DNA of 64,000 nt from Irineochytrium annulatum. Taxonomy: Eukaryota > Chytridiomycota > Chytridiomycetes > Chytridiales > Chytridiaceae. Under the pieces are notes generated by a model, which made no database searches, had not been told where the DNA came from, and worked only from the letters and a program-made list of their open reading frames with translations. Position 1 is the stretch's first letter, and the number at the start of each line of letters is the position of its first letter. Shown here piece after piece: positions 29,250 to 38,232 of the stretch. Both the position numbers and the translations under genes were made by a program. Where the stretch lies: positions 62,001 to 126,000 of the forward strand of contig JADGJL010000009.1 of assembly GCA_027600665.1 (NCBI GenBank), in the 5' to 3' direction.

Positions 29250-30413
29250 TTAAACTACAGGCCATTTTATTTTTCGCAGCGCATCGAGCAACTCAGGGGG
29301 CGCATTCAGATTGTCGCGGACCAGATCCCGCGGGGTTAACGCCATCCATTGATTCAGGGACACATCCTCAAATCGATCACTTCGGAATATTTCCAAAAAC
29401 CATAAAGTGTCTGTACCGGTATTCTGTATATAGTGTCCCATTGCGACAGGAACATATCCGACATCTCCAGCCCGATAATCAAATGTTCGAGCAATGCCAT
29501 TGCCTCCAAAGACGGTCATTCTTCCTTGTCCTGTCAGATAATATTGCCATTCATCTGCATTAGGATGCCAGTGCAGTTCACGCATGGCGCCAGGCCGGAT
29601 CTCAACAAGTGCAGCTGCAACAGTAGTAGAGATGGGGAAGTTGGTGGAGTCTACAATACGGACGCTTCCGCCAGGTGTAATGAGTGGTTCCTGCGCCAGC
29701 AATCGATGTTTGAAAGTGAGCGGAACGGTACCGTATGGCGACTGAACTTCCTGGCTCTCGATGGAGCCCGGGACAGTATCTTGGAAAATGTACACCTGTT
29801 CCTTCGGCATCGACTGAAAAGCAGATTCGGGCACGCCGAAATTGACAGACAATACTTCCGGTGGTGTATGGGCAAACCAGTCGGATATGGATAACGTATT
29901 CAGATCGGAGAAGGACCCGTCATCAAACACGAGTAGAAATTCACAACCTTCCTCCAGTCCTTGTATGGAATGGGGGAGACCCTTTGGGAAAAACCAGAGA
30001 TCGCCCGGCCCAACATCTGCAATAAAATTACGTCCGTTCTGATCCACCGAGGTGATTCTCGCTGTTCCCCAGATCATATAGGCCCATTCGGATTGCTGGT
30101 GCCAATGGAGTTCTCGTACACCGCCGGGTGTCAGGCTCATGTTCACACCAGCCAGTGTCGTGGCAACAGGAAGATCCCGTACGGTAATTTCACGTGACCA
30201 CCCCCCATGGTTCAATTGCATATGGGTATCGGAAAAAGACATTCTCAGATTGGGCAATAACCCGTTATCGGTAGCTGGAGGTACCAGCATATCGGGGTTT
30301 TGTATATCTCTCATGACATCTCTGGGTCCCAGATCAGGTCCTCCAGCGCCATCACTGCGAATGGGTTGCGGGATGAGAAGAGGTTTATCATTTGGTTGCT
30401 GTCCTTTGGTCAT
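29250..30413 (-). CDS. Oxalate-decarboxylase-family bicupin
   Basis: The 387-residue protein has two cupin domains, each with a metal site: [10 protein letters not shown] and LPHSIQ in the first; [11 protein letters not shown] and MGHYIQ in the second, as in Mn-dependent OxdC. The first 60 residues carry the family [13 protein letters not shown]. In OxdC the active-site lid of the first domain reads SENST with an essential Glu; here the matching stretch is FSDLNTLS, so that Glu is missing. Decarboxylase activity is therefore doubtful, and oxidase or another activity is possible. GGAGGG precedes the ATG. No signal peptide. Probably co-transcribed with the alcohol dehydrogenase. Confidence 0.85.
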   Translation of the reverse strand: MTKGQQPNDKPLLIPQPIRSDGAGGPDLGPRDVMRDIQNPDMLVPPATDNGLLPNLRMSFSDTHMQLNHGGWSREITVRDLPVATTLAGVNMSLTPGGVRELHWHQQSEWAYMIWGTARITSVDQNGRNFIADVGPGDLWFFPKGLPHSIQGLEEGCEFLLVFDDGSFSDLNTLSISDWFAHTPPEVLSVNFGVPESAFQSMPKEQVYIFQDTVPGSIESQEVQSPYGTVPLTFKHRLLAQEPLITPGGSVRIVDSTNFPISTTVAAALVEIRPGAMRELHWHPNADEWQYYLTGQGRMTVFGGNGIARTFDYRAGDVGYVPVAMGHYIQNTGTDTLWFLEIFRSDRFEDVSLNQWMALTPRDLVRDNLNAPPELLDALRKIKWPVV

Positions 30414-30513
30414 TGAGTGATCCCTCCAGATTCAGTGGCATGTCACACGCGACATGGTATCGTTATGTCTACACCTATGAATCAGGGCCTGGATAATATG
30501 AGGGACAAACGAC

Positions 30514-30545
30514 AAAAAAGACGTGACCGCATGCAGTCACATCTT
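30514..30545 (-). terminator. Terminator of the minus-strand SDR gene
   Basis: On the minus strand AAGATGTGAC-TGCATGC-GGTCACGTCTTTTTT forms a stem with a T-run, 109 bases after the SDR stop. The 240-base gap 30414-30653 holds no convincing gene. Confidence 0.8.
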
Positions 30546-30653
30546 CTGGTTATCGAATCAGATGAAGGCAGAATTCCAGATCGGATTGAAGATGCCCGTT
30601 CATTAGGCGCTCAGCGTGTTTTTGTTATATTTCGTCCTCCTGGTACATCACGA

Positions 30654-31532
30654 TTAGGATGGGGTGGAGGCAGGTTTTTCACGCTGCGTTGTACGAAAAC
30701 GCTGCTCGTAGATTTCGTGTACACGATGGAGAACGGCAGGACCTTGCTCGGTAAAACGAAGCGCTGTCGCTTTATTTTTCACCAAGAAAGTACCGGATTC
30801 ATGTCTGGTGGGTGATAAAGCCGCACTGTAGAGCAATGAAGCGCCATGACTTGGATGGGGAAAGAACCATTTCATAATGGGTTTGATATAGAAGGGCAGA
30901 CCGGATGTTTTGTTGCCCCGTAGCGTATTATTTCCACCGGGATCTACGCTTAGCAGTTGTATACCATCCGCCTTGGCAGATTTGGCAACCTCGCGTGTCC
31001 AGAGAGATAAGCCGAGCTTAGAAATGGCATAGGGACCAAACAGCTTTTTGAATTCAGCTGGACGTTCCAGGATGTTTAGATCAAATTGTTTGACCATTTT
31101 GAACGCGGTGGTGGAAGTATTAATGACTGTCTTCATCTGTCCTTTGAGCAATAGATCAGCCAATTCCATGTAGATGATATAAGGGATTACCGTCTGAAGT
31201 TCGAAGTGTAGTTCATGCCCCTGATCAGAGAAGCGAAGCTCGGAGGCGCTCCCCCCGGCATTGTTAAACAAGACATCAATCGAATCGGTATCAGATTTGA
31301 TCTGATCCAGTGCAGTTCTCAGGCTATCGTAGTTGGTCAGATTGGCCTGAACCCAACGAAGCTTGCCTGAACGTAAGGCGTTCTGAATATCGGTATCCTC
31401 GGCTGGGAAAGCCGACCGGTTGAGACCGATTACCTGCCATCCTTCATCCAATAACTTGCGTGTCAGTTCAAGACCAATTCCTGACGTTGAGCCTGTGATG
31501 AGAGCGGTGTGAAGCTGATTTTGGTTATTCAT
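30654..31532 (-). CDS. Short-chain dehydrogenase/reductase controlled by the divergent MerR gene
   Basis: The 292-residue classical SDR has the cofactor motif TGSTSGIG near residue 14, NNAG near 90, and the catalytic YAISK with an upstream Ser/Thr cluster (NTSTTA). It should reduce or oxidise a carbonyl/alcohol with NAD(P). GGAGGT sits just before the ATG. The MerR-type promoter at 31583-31613 drives it divergently from the NmlR/AdhR-like regulator, suggesting a role in aldehyde or electrophile detoxification. Confidence 0.9.
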   Translation of the reverse strand: MNNQNQLHTALITGSTSGIGLELTRKLLDEGWQVIGLNRSAFPAEDTDIQNALRSGKLRWVQANLTNYDSLRTALDQIKSDTDSIDVLFNNAGGSASELRFSDQGHELHFELQTVIPYIIYMELADLLLKGQMKTVINTSTTAFKMVKQFDLNILERPAEFKKLFGPYAISKLGLSLWTREVAKSAKADGIQLLSVDPGGNNTLRGNKTSGLPFYIKPIMKWFFPHPSHGASLLYSAALSPTRHESGTFLVKNKATALRFTEQGPAVLHRVHEIYEQRFRTTQREKPASTPS

Positions 31533-31582
31533 GTATACCTCCAGAAGAATGGGATTACAGAGCGAATCTGTATGCTGCGCTC

Positions 31583-31613
31583 ATTCTATAACTTGGAGTC
31601 GACTCCAAGTCAA
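31583..31613 (-). promoter_or_regulatory. MerR-type promoter of the SDR gene (19-bp spacer)
   Basis: On the minus strand TTGACT, a 19-bp spacer and TAGAAT. The spacer contains the perfect 20-bp palindrome ACTTGGAGTCGACTCCAAGT (31591-31610). A 19-bp spacer with an embedded dyad is the hallmark of MerR-activated promoters. Confidence 0.85.
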
Positions 31614-31635
31614 GAGGGGCTCGAATGGATCATGC

Positions 31636-31666
31636 TTGACTTGGAGTCAACTCCAAGTTGTAATAT
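31636..31666 (+). promoter_or_regulatory. MerR-type promoter of the regulator gene (19-bp spacer)
   Basis: TTGACT (31636-31641), 19 bp, TAATAT (31661-31666), with CTTGGAGTCAACTCCAAG (31640-31657) in the spacer. It differs from the divergent operator by one central base. Confidence 0.85.
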
Positions 31667-31695
31667 GGAGAGAAATGAATGTGGAGGAGGCCCAT

Positions 31696-32133
31696 ATGTT
31701 GAGCGACCATGTCATGTTCTCCATCAAAGAAACGTCAGAGCAGGCCGGATTATCGGAAGATACCATTCGTTATTATGAGAAGATCGGGCTGATTCCCCGG
31801 GCTGAACGCAAGCCTAATCGCCATCGGGTATACCGTCCGGAGGATATTCATACGATGAAGTTGATCACATGCCTCAAAAAAACAGGAATGTCTCTGGAGG
31901 AAATGAAGCCCTATTTGCATATGTCAATAGACTCGGATCTCGCAGATTTCCCGGAGGAGCGGGAAAGGCTGGTGAATTATCGAAGCAAAGTTGAAGCACA
32001 GATTGCTTCGCTACAGCAGGTCGTTGATTTTATCGATGAGAAGTTGGATAAACGAAGTATGTTTCCTGATGAGTGCCCTATTACCGGGGAAAACCAGATG
32101 TCTGTTTTTGAGAAAAAGAACATATTCGTTTGA
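31696..32133 (+). CDS. MerR-family regulator, NmlR/AdhR-like
   Basis: The 145-residue protein begins with the MerR helix-turn-helix (FSIKETSEQAGLSEDTIRYY, KIGLIPRAERKPNRHRVY) and a long dimerisation helix. A Cys in ITCLKKTGMSLEEM occupies the position of the reactive Cys of NmlR/AdhR regulators, which sense aldehydes and electrophiles; the Cys-pair metal motifs of metal-sensing MerR proteins are absent, although another Cys lies in DECPI. Start: an ATG at 31675 would fall at the expected transcription start, whereas GGAGGAGG lies five bases before the ATG at 31696. It should activate both itself and the divergent SDR gene. Confidence 0.88.
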   Translation: MLSDHVMFSIKETSEQAGLSEDTIRYYEKIGLIPRAERKPNRHRVYRPEDIHTMKLITCLKKTGMSLEEMKPYLHMSIDSDLADFPEERERLVNYRSKVEAQIASLQQVVDFIDEKLDKRSMFPDECPITGENQMSVFEKKNIFV

Positions 32134-32166
32134 CGGACAATTGATATTGAAAAGAGGAAATCTGCC

Positions 32167-33069
32167 TTGACTCTACAACAATTAAAATATGTAATTGAAG
32201 TGGCCACACGCGGCTCGATGAATGAAGCAGCCAAACGCCTGTTTATCTCGCAACCCAGCCTGTCGAATGCCATTCGGGATCTGGAGCAGGAGTTACGAAT
32301 CACCATTTTTGAACGTACCAATAAGGGGATATCTCTGTCCAAAGAGGGCGTTGAATTTCTAAGTTACGCACGTCAGGTGGTAGAACAGGCTGAACTGTTG
32401 GAGAATCGGTATCTGAACGCCAAGCCATCTCCGCAGCATTTCTCCGTATCGACACAACATTATGCGTTTGCGGTGAATGCCTTTGTTCGTCTGGTACAGC
32501 AATATGGTCAGGATGAATATGAGTTGGCGCTTCGGGAGACAAAGACCTACGAGATTATTCAGGATGTGAAAAGCCTGCGTAGTGAGATTGGCATCCTGTA
32601 TTTGAATGAATTCAATGCCAAAGTGATTAACAAATTGTTAAAAGATGCAGGTCTGGTCTTCACAAGCTTGTTCACAGCTAAGCCCCATATCTTTATCAGT
32701 GTGAAGAACCCGCTTGCGAAGCAGGATTCGGTTGCGATTGAGCAGCTGCAAGATTATCCGTATCTGTCATTTGACCAGGGAGAGTACAATTCCTTTCATT
32801 TTTCCGAAGAGATCCTGAGTACGTTATCTCACCCCAAGAGCATACAGGTCAACGACCGCGCAACATTATTTAACCTGTTGATTGGTTTGAATGGTTATAC
32901 AATCTCTACGGGTGTGCTTAGCGCTGATCTGAACGGAAACGAGATTATTCCTGTACCGCTGGAATGTGAGGAAACCATTAATGTGGGCTGGATAAGTCAT
33001 AAGAGTACTTCTCTCTCTAATCTGGGCGTGGAATATGTCCGGGCTTTGCATGAGGCTATAGGGTCTTAA
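32167..33069 (+). CDS. LysR-family transcriptional regulator
   Basis: The 300-residue LysR protein starts at a TTG with AAGAGG upstream. The N-terminal winged helix is typical (LQQLKYVIEV, SMNEAAKRLFISQPSLSNAI), followed by a linker helix and a two-lobed co-inducer domain with GILYLNEF and VNDRATLFNLLIGLNG. The sequence recalls the group that controls sulfur-amino-acid genes in other Firmicutes, but I cannot assign a ligand. It lies 33 bases after the MerR gene and ends at its own terminator; no obvious target gene is adjacent. Confidence 0.87.
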   Translation: MTLQQLKYVIEVATRGSMNEAAKRLFISQPSLSNAIRDLEQELRITIFERTNKGISLSKEGVEFLSYARQVVEQAELLENRYLNAKPSPQHFSVSTQHYAFAVNAFVRLVQQYGQDEYELALRETKTYEIIQDVKSLRSEIGILYLNEFNAKVINKLLKDAGLVFTSLFTAKPHIFISVKNPLAKQDSVAIEQLQDYPYLSFDQGEYNSFHFSEEILSTLSHPKSIQVNDRATLFNLLIGLNGYTISTGVLSADLNGNEIIPVPLECEETINVGWISHKSTSLSNLGVEYVRALHEAIGS

Positions 33070-33088
33070 TGATGTTGGGAGGTTCGTC

Positions 33089-33128
33089 AAAAATCCGTTT
33101 CCGTACAATCGGGAGCGGTTTTTTTTGT
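33089..33128 (+). terminator. Terminator after the lysR gene
   Basis: AAATCCG-TTTCCG-TACAAT-CGGGAG-CGGTTTTTTTT forms an imperfect stem with a long T-run. Confidence 0.82.
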
Positions 33129-33230
33129 TCTGCTGCGATCACTCAAGTAGAGGGTGGTATGTTGTCATCCCGTGTAATAGAATGAAGGTATATGTCGAAT
33201 AGGTGTGAGAGCACGAAGGGAGAACGGTTA

Positions 33231-33974
33231 GTGAGAGTTCTGTATCGAAATAAAAGTGAACAGCATGAGCTGACGGTATATGATACCAAAAAGCTATATG
33301 GAGAGAAGGGGCGATTTCGTGTATTGGAGTTCTCCAATGCAGCTGTGCAGGGCGCAATGGATCTGGATGAGCCTGCCCGGATGGTCTTGGAGTATCCAAG
33401 AGCGATGGTACATCTAATGGAACTGAATCATCCTGATTTTGAAAGGGTATTTGTGGTCGGACATGGTATTGGCACATTGCCAACCTACTTGTCTGATTGT
33501 CAGGTAAAGGTGGCTGAGCTGGACGCAGAGGTCGCTGAGCTGAGCCGAACTTTTTTTGGATATGAAGGAAGTCCTGTACTCATTGGGGATGGTCGTGAAT
33601 TATTAGGGCAGGAGCCTTCAGGGATATATGATTATATTATTGTTGATGCGTTTACGGCAACGGGTACACCCGAGCATTTGATATCCAGTGATTTTTTTGC
33701 CTTGGTCAAGGACAAGCTGGACAAGAAAGGTGCTGTGCTCCTTAATGTGTTCGGTCATGTTGGCAATGACCGGCTTGTGAGTGCGATCTATACGACACTT
33801 CAGGCACACTTTGCTTATACACATGCATTTGCATTGCCCACAGAAACAGCGGATGAAGTTCAAAATCGTATTTTAATGGGCAGTCATCATGCGATCGAAT
33901 TTCAGATTCCCCACATGGCGGGGTTTGTTGAGCAGGAGCCGGAAGAAGGATATATCATCGTTGATCCAGACTGA
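33231..33974 (+). CDS. Spermidine-synthase-like SAM-fold protein
   Basis: The 247-residue protein has the spermidine-synthase-family Rossmann core: RVFVVGHGIGTLPTYL (motif I), VKVAELDAEVAELSRTFF (acidic loop) and DYIIVDAF. The aminopropyltransferase signature GGGDG is replaced by GHGIG, so it may not make polyamines. AGGGAG lies eight bases before a GTG at 33231; the upstream ATG at 33192 has only a weak site and adds 13 unconserved residues. The gene stands alone. Confidence 0.78.
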   Translation: MRVLYRNKSEQHELTVYDTKKLYGEKGRFRVLEFSNAAVQGAMDLDEPARMVLEYPRAMVHLMELNHPDFERVFVVGHGIGTLPTYLSDCQVKVAELDAEVAELSRTFFGYEGSPVLIGDGRELLGQEPSGIYDYIIVDAFTATGTPEHLISSDFFALVKDKLDKKGAVLLNVFGHVGNDRLVSAIYTTLQAHFAYTHAFALPTETADEVQNRILMGSHHAIEFQIPHMAGFVEQEPEEGYIIVDPD

Positions 33975-34036
33975 ACCTGAACAGTGATTCTTCCAGGGAA
34001 AGTAAATGTCATTAAATCGTCAATCTTACGATGTAA

Positions 34037-34075
34037 TTGTTAAGATTTCTCAAACTCTTTATTTGATCTTAACAA
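34037..34075. promoter_or_regulatory. 10-bp inverted repeat upstream of the diguanylate cyclase
   Basis: TTGTTAAGAT (34037-34046) and ATCTTAACAA (34066-34075) are perfect complements 19 bases apart; half-site centres are 29 bp apart, nearly three helical turns. It lies about 60 bases before the start codon. Confidence 0.45.
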
Positions 34076-34132
34076 CTTTCGTATAAGATAGAGGGAATAT
34101 GCTTTTTCATGAAAATCCGGGGGAAGTAAATA

Positions 34133-35749
34133 ATGATTGCACAGATCAAAAGATCCAAATTACGAAGAAAAATAAAAAACATCAAGAAAATCAGCCTTAC
34201 AGCTTTACTCGGTGGGCTGGTCACCATATCCGTCTTAATGACATTGACCCTCATGGTCATCTCATCTTATACATCTCAGAAACAGTCACTCATTGATAAC
34301 ACCCTAACGCTAAACTATGCAAGCGCTGTGCAAATGAGCCAAACCCTGGATTCGCTTTTTAATTCCATGCAGGAGAGCTTGAAATTTGCAGCCCAATATT
34401 TCCCTGATATGGATCAAACCAATGCTAAAGAATTGAATTCCACATTGGATTTGGTTCGCAATAGCAGTAATTTTTTTAATTCCGTTGCTTTGGTAGATAA
34501 AGCAGGAGTAGTCAGGTCTACCTCACCTTACTCGCAGGCTAGCGTAGGTAACCATGTTAGTTCAGATGCAGCAAAAGAAGCGATTAAATCGAGAGCTTCC
34601 TATATCTCCGAAGCGTACCAGACACCCCGAACCAAACGCAGAATTGTATTTGTCAGTGAACCGATCTTTGATTCGGCAGGTGCGTACCAAGGAACGATTG
34701 GTGGAAATATCTTTTTGCAGGAAGATAATATTTTGAGTCTGTCTTTTGGCAGTCAGCTCAAGACAAGCAATGGTTCCTACTTTTTTATTGTGGATAAGAA
34801 GGGCACGTTATTATTTCACCCAAACACCAACCGCATTGGGGAAAATGTCAGTAAAAATGAAGTGGTACAGAAGCTGCTCATAAATGAGAACGGTAAAGAA
34901 CAATACAAGAACCTTGCAGGTGTGGATTCACTTGCCGGTTATTACAAAGTTCCGTCAACAGACTGGGGCGTCGTCATCGTGTCTCCAACCCAAACGGTGT
35001 ACGATCAATTGAATCATCATATCCGTATGTTGTTACTGTATACTTCTGTGCCTTTCCTGATTCTGACTCTAATTGTACTTCGGGTGGCACGTAAGCTGGC
35101 AAGTCCGTTTGTGTTGCTCGCTGATTTGGTGAATCAGGTCGATAAGGGACAAGTGGATCTGCCGGTGATGAAGCCTCATTGGAACAGGGAGGCGGACCTT
35201 CTTACACGTACCGTTGTTGGCGCGTTGGCGAACTTTAGGAAGCAGAAGAACCAGCTTGTCTATGATGCCAGAACAGATGTTTTAACAGGTATGAACAATC
35301 GCAGAACCTTCGAAGAAGTCATTCAGGAATGGATTCAGGATGAAGCACCATTCTCCATAATTGTTCTGGATATTGACCGCTTCAAGTCCATTAATGATAC
35401 ATTCGGGCATCATGCTGGGGATGAAGTGCTGAAACACATTGCCAATATCATTCAATTGTCTGTTCGCACGGAAGATGTCTGTGCTCGTTTTGGTGGAGAG
35501 GAATTTGTAGTCTTGTTAAGGAATTCCGAGTCTAACGTGGCTTTTGAGATTGCTGAACGTATCCGAATAACGGTCGAAGAAAGCATATTGCCTATTGATC
35601 GTTCCGTAACCATCTCAGCTGGTATTGCTGAATATCCGAAGCACTCCACAACATCCACAGAACTGTTTCACTTGGCCGATAATGCATTGTATCAAGCGAA
35701 GGAAGAGGGGCGTAATCGTACGGTTACGATCCAGACGGTTATCAAATAA
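34133..35749 (+). CDS. Membrane-bound diguanylate cyclase (Cache sensor + GGDEF)
   Basis: The 538-residue protein has a basic N terminus, a first membrane helix (about 25-48), an extracellular Cache-like sensor region (about 50-295), a second membrane helix (about 297-318), a short HAMP-like linker and a GGDEF domain (about 380-535). The active site reads GGEEF, and RTED five residues upstream is an intact RxxD inhibitory site. It should make cyclic di-GMP in response to an external ligand, influencing motility and matrix production. GGGGGAAG precedes the ATG. The 34037-34075 dyad may regulate it. Confidence 0.92.
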   Translation: MIAQIKRSKLRRKIKNIKKISLTALLGGLVTISVLMTLTLMVISSYTSQKQSLIDNTLTLNYASAVQMSQTLDSLFNSMQESLKFAAQYFPDMDQTNAKELNSTLDLVRNSSNFFNSVALVDKAGVVRSTSPYSQASVGNHVSSDAAKEAIKSRASYISEAYQTPRTKRRIVFVSEPIFDSAGAYQGTIGGNIFLQEDNILSLSFGSQLKTSNGSYFFIVDKKGTLLFHPNTNRIGENVSKNEVVQKLLINENGKEQYKNLAGVDSLAGYYKVPSTDWGVVIVSPTQTVYDQLNHHIRMLLLYTSVPFLILTLIVLRVARKLASPFVLLADLVNQVDKGQVDLPVMKPHWNREADLLTRTVVGALANFRKQKNQLVYDARTDVLTGMNNRRTFEEVIQEWIQDEAPFSIIVLDIDRFKSINDTFGHHAGDEVLKHIANIIQLSVRTEDVCARFGGEEFVVLLRNSESNVAFEIAERIRITVEESILPIDRSVTISAGIAEYPKHSTTSTELFHLADNALYQAKEEGRNRTVTIQTVIK

Positions 35750-35751
35750 AT

Positions 35752-35795
35752 AAAGAAGCTGTTCCCTAAGAACAAGGGACAGCTTCTTTTGTTTT
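35752..35795. terminator. Bidirectional terminator between cyclase and hxlR gene
   Basis: AAGAAGCTGT-CCCT-AAGAACA-AGGG-CAGCTTCTTTT, with T/A runs on both sides, separates convergent genes. Confidence 0.9.
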
Positions 35796-36158
35796 CTATA
35801 CCTCTTGTGAGGATCTGGCCAGCACCTCATTGGTATACGTTTCTCCCCAATCTCGCATGCTGAAGATAATTGGTCGTAGCGTTTCACCAAATGCTGTGAG
35901 CGAGTACTCCACTTTTGGTGGGATTTGGGGGTAGATTTCACGATGAACAATTCCGCTGCTTTCCAACTCTCGAAGTTGTAGGGTGAGCATACGCTGGGTG
36001 ATGTCAGGAAACAATTTGCGAAGCTCATTGAATCTCAGAGGACCAGAGAATAAGTGATACAAAATGGCACCTTTCCATTTGCCTCCAATCACACTAAGAG
36101 TAACTTCCACGGAACAGCCGTATGGCGTTGGACATGGCTTGGTTGCATCTTTTTTCAT
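35796..36158 (-). CDS. HxlR-family transcriptional regulator
   Basis: This 120-residue winged-helix protein has the HxlR pattern: [20 protein letters not shown] near the N terminus, [18 protein letters not shown] as recognition region and [11 protein letters not shown] in the wing. The two Cys in CPTPYGC could sense oxidants or electrophiles as in related proteins (HypR, YodB), but that is inference. GGAGGT precedes the ATG. The DoxX gene lies upstream behind its own terminator, so the two may be separate units. Confidence 0.9.
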   Translation of the reverse strand: MKKDATKPCPTPYGCSVEVTLSVIGGKWKGAILYHLFSGPLRFNELRKLFPDITQRMLTLQLRELESSGIVHREIYPQIPPKVEYSLTAFGETLRPIIFSMRDWGETYTNEVLARSSQEV

Positions 36159-36313
36159 TATTAGTGCACCTCCACTTTACGGTGATAATCTATGGTATCC
36201 ATTTGGGTGATTACATTACATATCGTACGTATAGTTCATGAAAGAGCATATCACTTATTATGCAGATTATAAACCCTAATCCTAGGCGCAGGCAGATGTG
36301 ATGATGTCTGTAA

Positions 36314-36357
36314 GAAAAAAAGAGCCCCCGTTTCGTCTTGCGAAACATGGAGGCTCA
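36314..36357 (-). terminator. Terminator after the doxX gene
   Basis: On the minus strand GAGCCTCC-GTTTCG-CAAGA-CGAAAC-GGGGGCTC is followed by a seven-base T-run. Confidence 0.9.
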
Positions 36358-36380
36358 ATAAATGGGATGAATTTTGTACA

Positions 36381-36776
36381 CTATATCAGGGCATCGAGGG
36401 AATATGCACCAGCTCCAGCGAGAGCAACACCAAGTAATGATCCAATCATCACAAGGTTATATTCGAATCCTCCGTTCAGATTCCATAGACCTTTATCTGC
36501 GTGAACCTTGGCTATGGCTACAACCATCGGAAGCATGAGCAGAATGGCTCCAACGATAATCCATAGACCGACTCCAAACAGGAATCCACCAATTAATTCA
36601 GCAAGTCCTGCGTACACGGCCAACGCTCTAGCGGGTTTCAGGCCAATCGCTCCGAAAAATTCAGCCGTCCCTGATACACCCTCACCCTCAAACCAGCCAA
36701 ACAGTTTCTTGCAGGCATGTCCGATCATAATAAAACCGATAACGAGACGAATAATGAGTAGACCCGTGTCCAACAT
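36381..36776 (-). CDS. DoxX-family membrane protein
   Basis: The 131-residue protein has four hydrophobic segments and the DoxX start pattern LIIRLVIGFIMIGHACKKLFGWF. Members are small inner-membrane proteins linked to oxidative stress or quinone/thiosulfate redox; many are of unknown function. An AGAGGA site lies upstream of the ATG. The Gfo/Idh/MocA gene ends 55 bases before its start, so readthrough is possible. Confidence 0.86.
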   Translation of the reverse strand: MLDTGLLIIRLVIGFIMIGHACKKLFGWFEGEGVSGTAEFFGAIGLKPARALAVYAGLAELIGGFLFGVGLWIIVGAILLMLPMVVAIAKVHADKGLWNLNGGFEYNLVMIGSLLGVALAGAGAYSLDALI

Positions 36777-36831
36777 GAGATGATTTCCTCTTCTCTGAAT
36801 GTGTTAAAGTATGATAATGAGTGTGTATATG

Positions 36832-37824
36832 CTACTTCAGTGATGATAGAATGGAGTCACATAGAGCCATCGTTGCAATATTATCCTTGGCGCTGGAATG
36901 TGGGACTGTCTGGTTCTGGCAGCACGTGATGAAGTGCGCCATCTCACCAACGAAACCGCGTAGATAAAGGTCGCGATAAGCTCCTGACATGGGAGATCCG
37001 GAAGGGGTATATACGGTATCTTGCTCCTCGAGAGATTTCCAGGGAAGGCTTGTCGAGCTTCGGGATTGATGAACAGTAAGAGTGTTGATCTCTTCAGCTG
37101 ACGCAAATCCGTGATCAAAGGTGACGAGTACACTTTCACTCTCCCGTGACCAGGCACTCATGCCGGTAAAATAAGCACTGCCTACCACGTTATTTTCGAA
37201 TACAAGGGAAATGCTTTGATTAATGTGCTCCCCATCCTTCACGGTTGTGCCTGTAACACGTATAGCTTCTCCGAATAAGTAGCGCATCAGATCGATCATA
37301 TGAATGGCAGCGAGTTTGATGAACTGCTCCTCATCCTTGCAAAACGGGGTGCTGTCTACAGCGAATTTCATCTGAAACGAACGCACTTTACCTAGCGATC
37401 CACCATTAATGAGTTCTTTTAACTTCAAGTAGACCGGAGCATAACGCTTCATAAAACCAACCATGACAACGACGCCAGCCTGCTCGGCAGCTTCGGCTAC
37501 AGTGGAGGCTTCCGCAGCGTTCCATCCAAGCGGCTTGTCCACGTATACATTTTTGCCAGCCTGAATGCATTCAAGGACAAGAGCAGTCTGATCCATAGGC
37601 TGGGCGACCACAACGACTCCATGACAAGTTTCCTGCTGTAACATAAGCTGAGCGTTATCATACGCTTTGCCATTGCTGCCAAATCTCAGCAGAGCTGCTT
37701 CAGATCGTTCCATACTGCGAGTGGCAATGGCCTGGATCTGCGCTCCGCATTCAACGACAGAAGGATATATATTCGTGGATGCATGAAACCCGGCACCGAT
37801 AAAGCACAGATGGGTTGTTTTCAA
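36832..37824 (-). CDS. Gfo/Idh/MocA-family NAD(P)-dependent oxidoreductase
   Basis: The 330-residue protein has an N-terminal Rossmann fold (CFIGAGFHAS) and the VDKPLGW motif (the family EKP position is DKP here), then a C-terminal alpha/beta domain with HMIDLMRYLFGEA. Family members oxidise or reduce sugars, inositols or related compounds. The start is a TTG with AAGGAG ten bases upstream. No sugar genes lie next to it, so the substrate cannot be inferred. Confidence 0.87.
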   Translation of the reverse strand: MKTTHLCFIGAGFHASTNIYPSVVECGAQIQAIATRSMERSEAALLRFGSNGKAYDNAQLMLQQETCHGVVVVAQPMDQTALVLECIQAGKNVYVDKPLGWNAAEASTVAEAAEQAGVVVMVGFMKRYAPVYLKLKELINGGSLGKVRSFQMKFAVDSTPFCKDEEQFIKLAAIHMIDLMRYLFGEAIRVTGTTVKDGEHINQSISLVFENNVVGSAYFTGMSAWSRESESVLVTFDHGFASAEEINTLTVHQSRSSTSLPWKSLEEQDTVYTPSGSPMSGAYRDLYLRGFVGEMAHFITCCQNQTVPHSSAKDNIATMALCDSILSSLK

Positions 37825-38046
37825 AATGAGATCTCTCCTTCAATGTATCATTCGTATTGGTGGTTTGTTTGCTTGATAATACGATAGGGTGTTTGACGTT
37901 GATAAAAAAGGACATATGTCCTTTTTCTGAATGGATAAAAAGAGGTTGCATTATTATTTTGGAGCATGTATACTCTGAATTACGGTAAAACAAGGAATTG
38001 CTTCACCGGAACGCTTTTCATCCATGGATGAGGAGATACATAATAT

Positions 38047-38100
38047 GCGGTCGTGGCGGAATTGGCAGACGCGCACGGTTCAGGTCCGTGTGGGCTAACC

Positions 38101-38131
<31 letters not shown>
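38047..38131 (+). tRNA. tRNA-Leu (CAG)
   Basis: The acceptor arms GCGGTCG and CGACCGC pair perfectly and are followed by discriminator A. The anticodon stem CACGG/CCGTG encloses TTCAGGT with anticodon CAG (38081-38083). A long variable arm (GGGCTAACCCCCCGT region) marks a class II tRNA, and the T-arm GAGGTTCGAGTCCTC is canonical. The 3' CCA is not encoded. Confidence 0.95.
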
Positions 38132-38138
38132 TCAAACC

Positions 38139-38193
38139 AAAGAAAGGTTCGCGAGTTGCTTTAGAGCAATTCACGAACCTTTCTTTTATTTTT
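38139..38193 (+). terminator. Terminator of the tRNA-Leu transcript
   Basis: AAAGAAAGGTTCG-GA-TTGCT and AGCAA-TC-CGAACCTTTCTTTT form a long stem with a 4-nt loop, followed by a T-rich tail. Confidence 0.9.
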
Positions 38194-38232
38194 ACAACAA
38201 CATTGTGAATTCGGTATTTCGCTGTCGGCACT

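Noticed and set aside
30417..30815. 132-codon plus-strand ORF
   Set aside because: It runs through the minus-strand terminator at 30514-30545 and into the 3' end of the SDR gene, and has no recognisable family.
37980..38231. Minus-strand ORF across tRNA-Leu
   Set aside because: It is the complement of the tRNA and its terminator.
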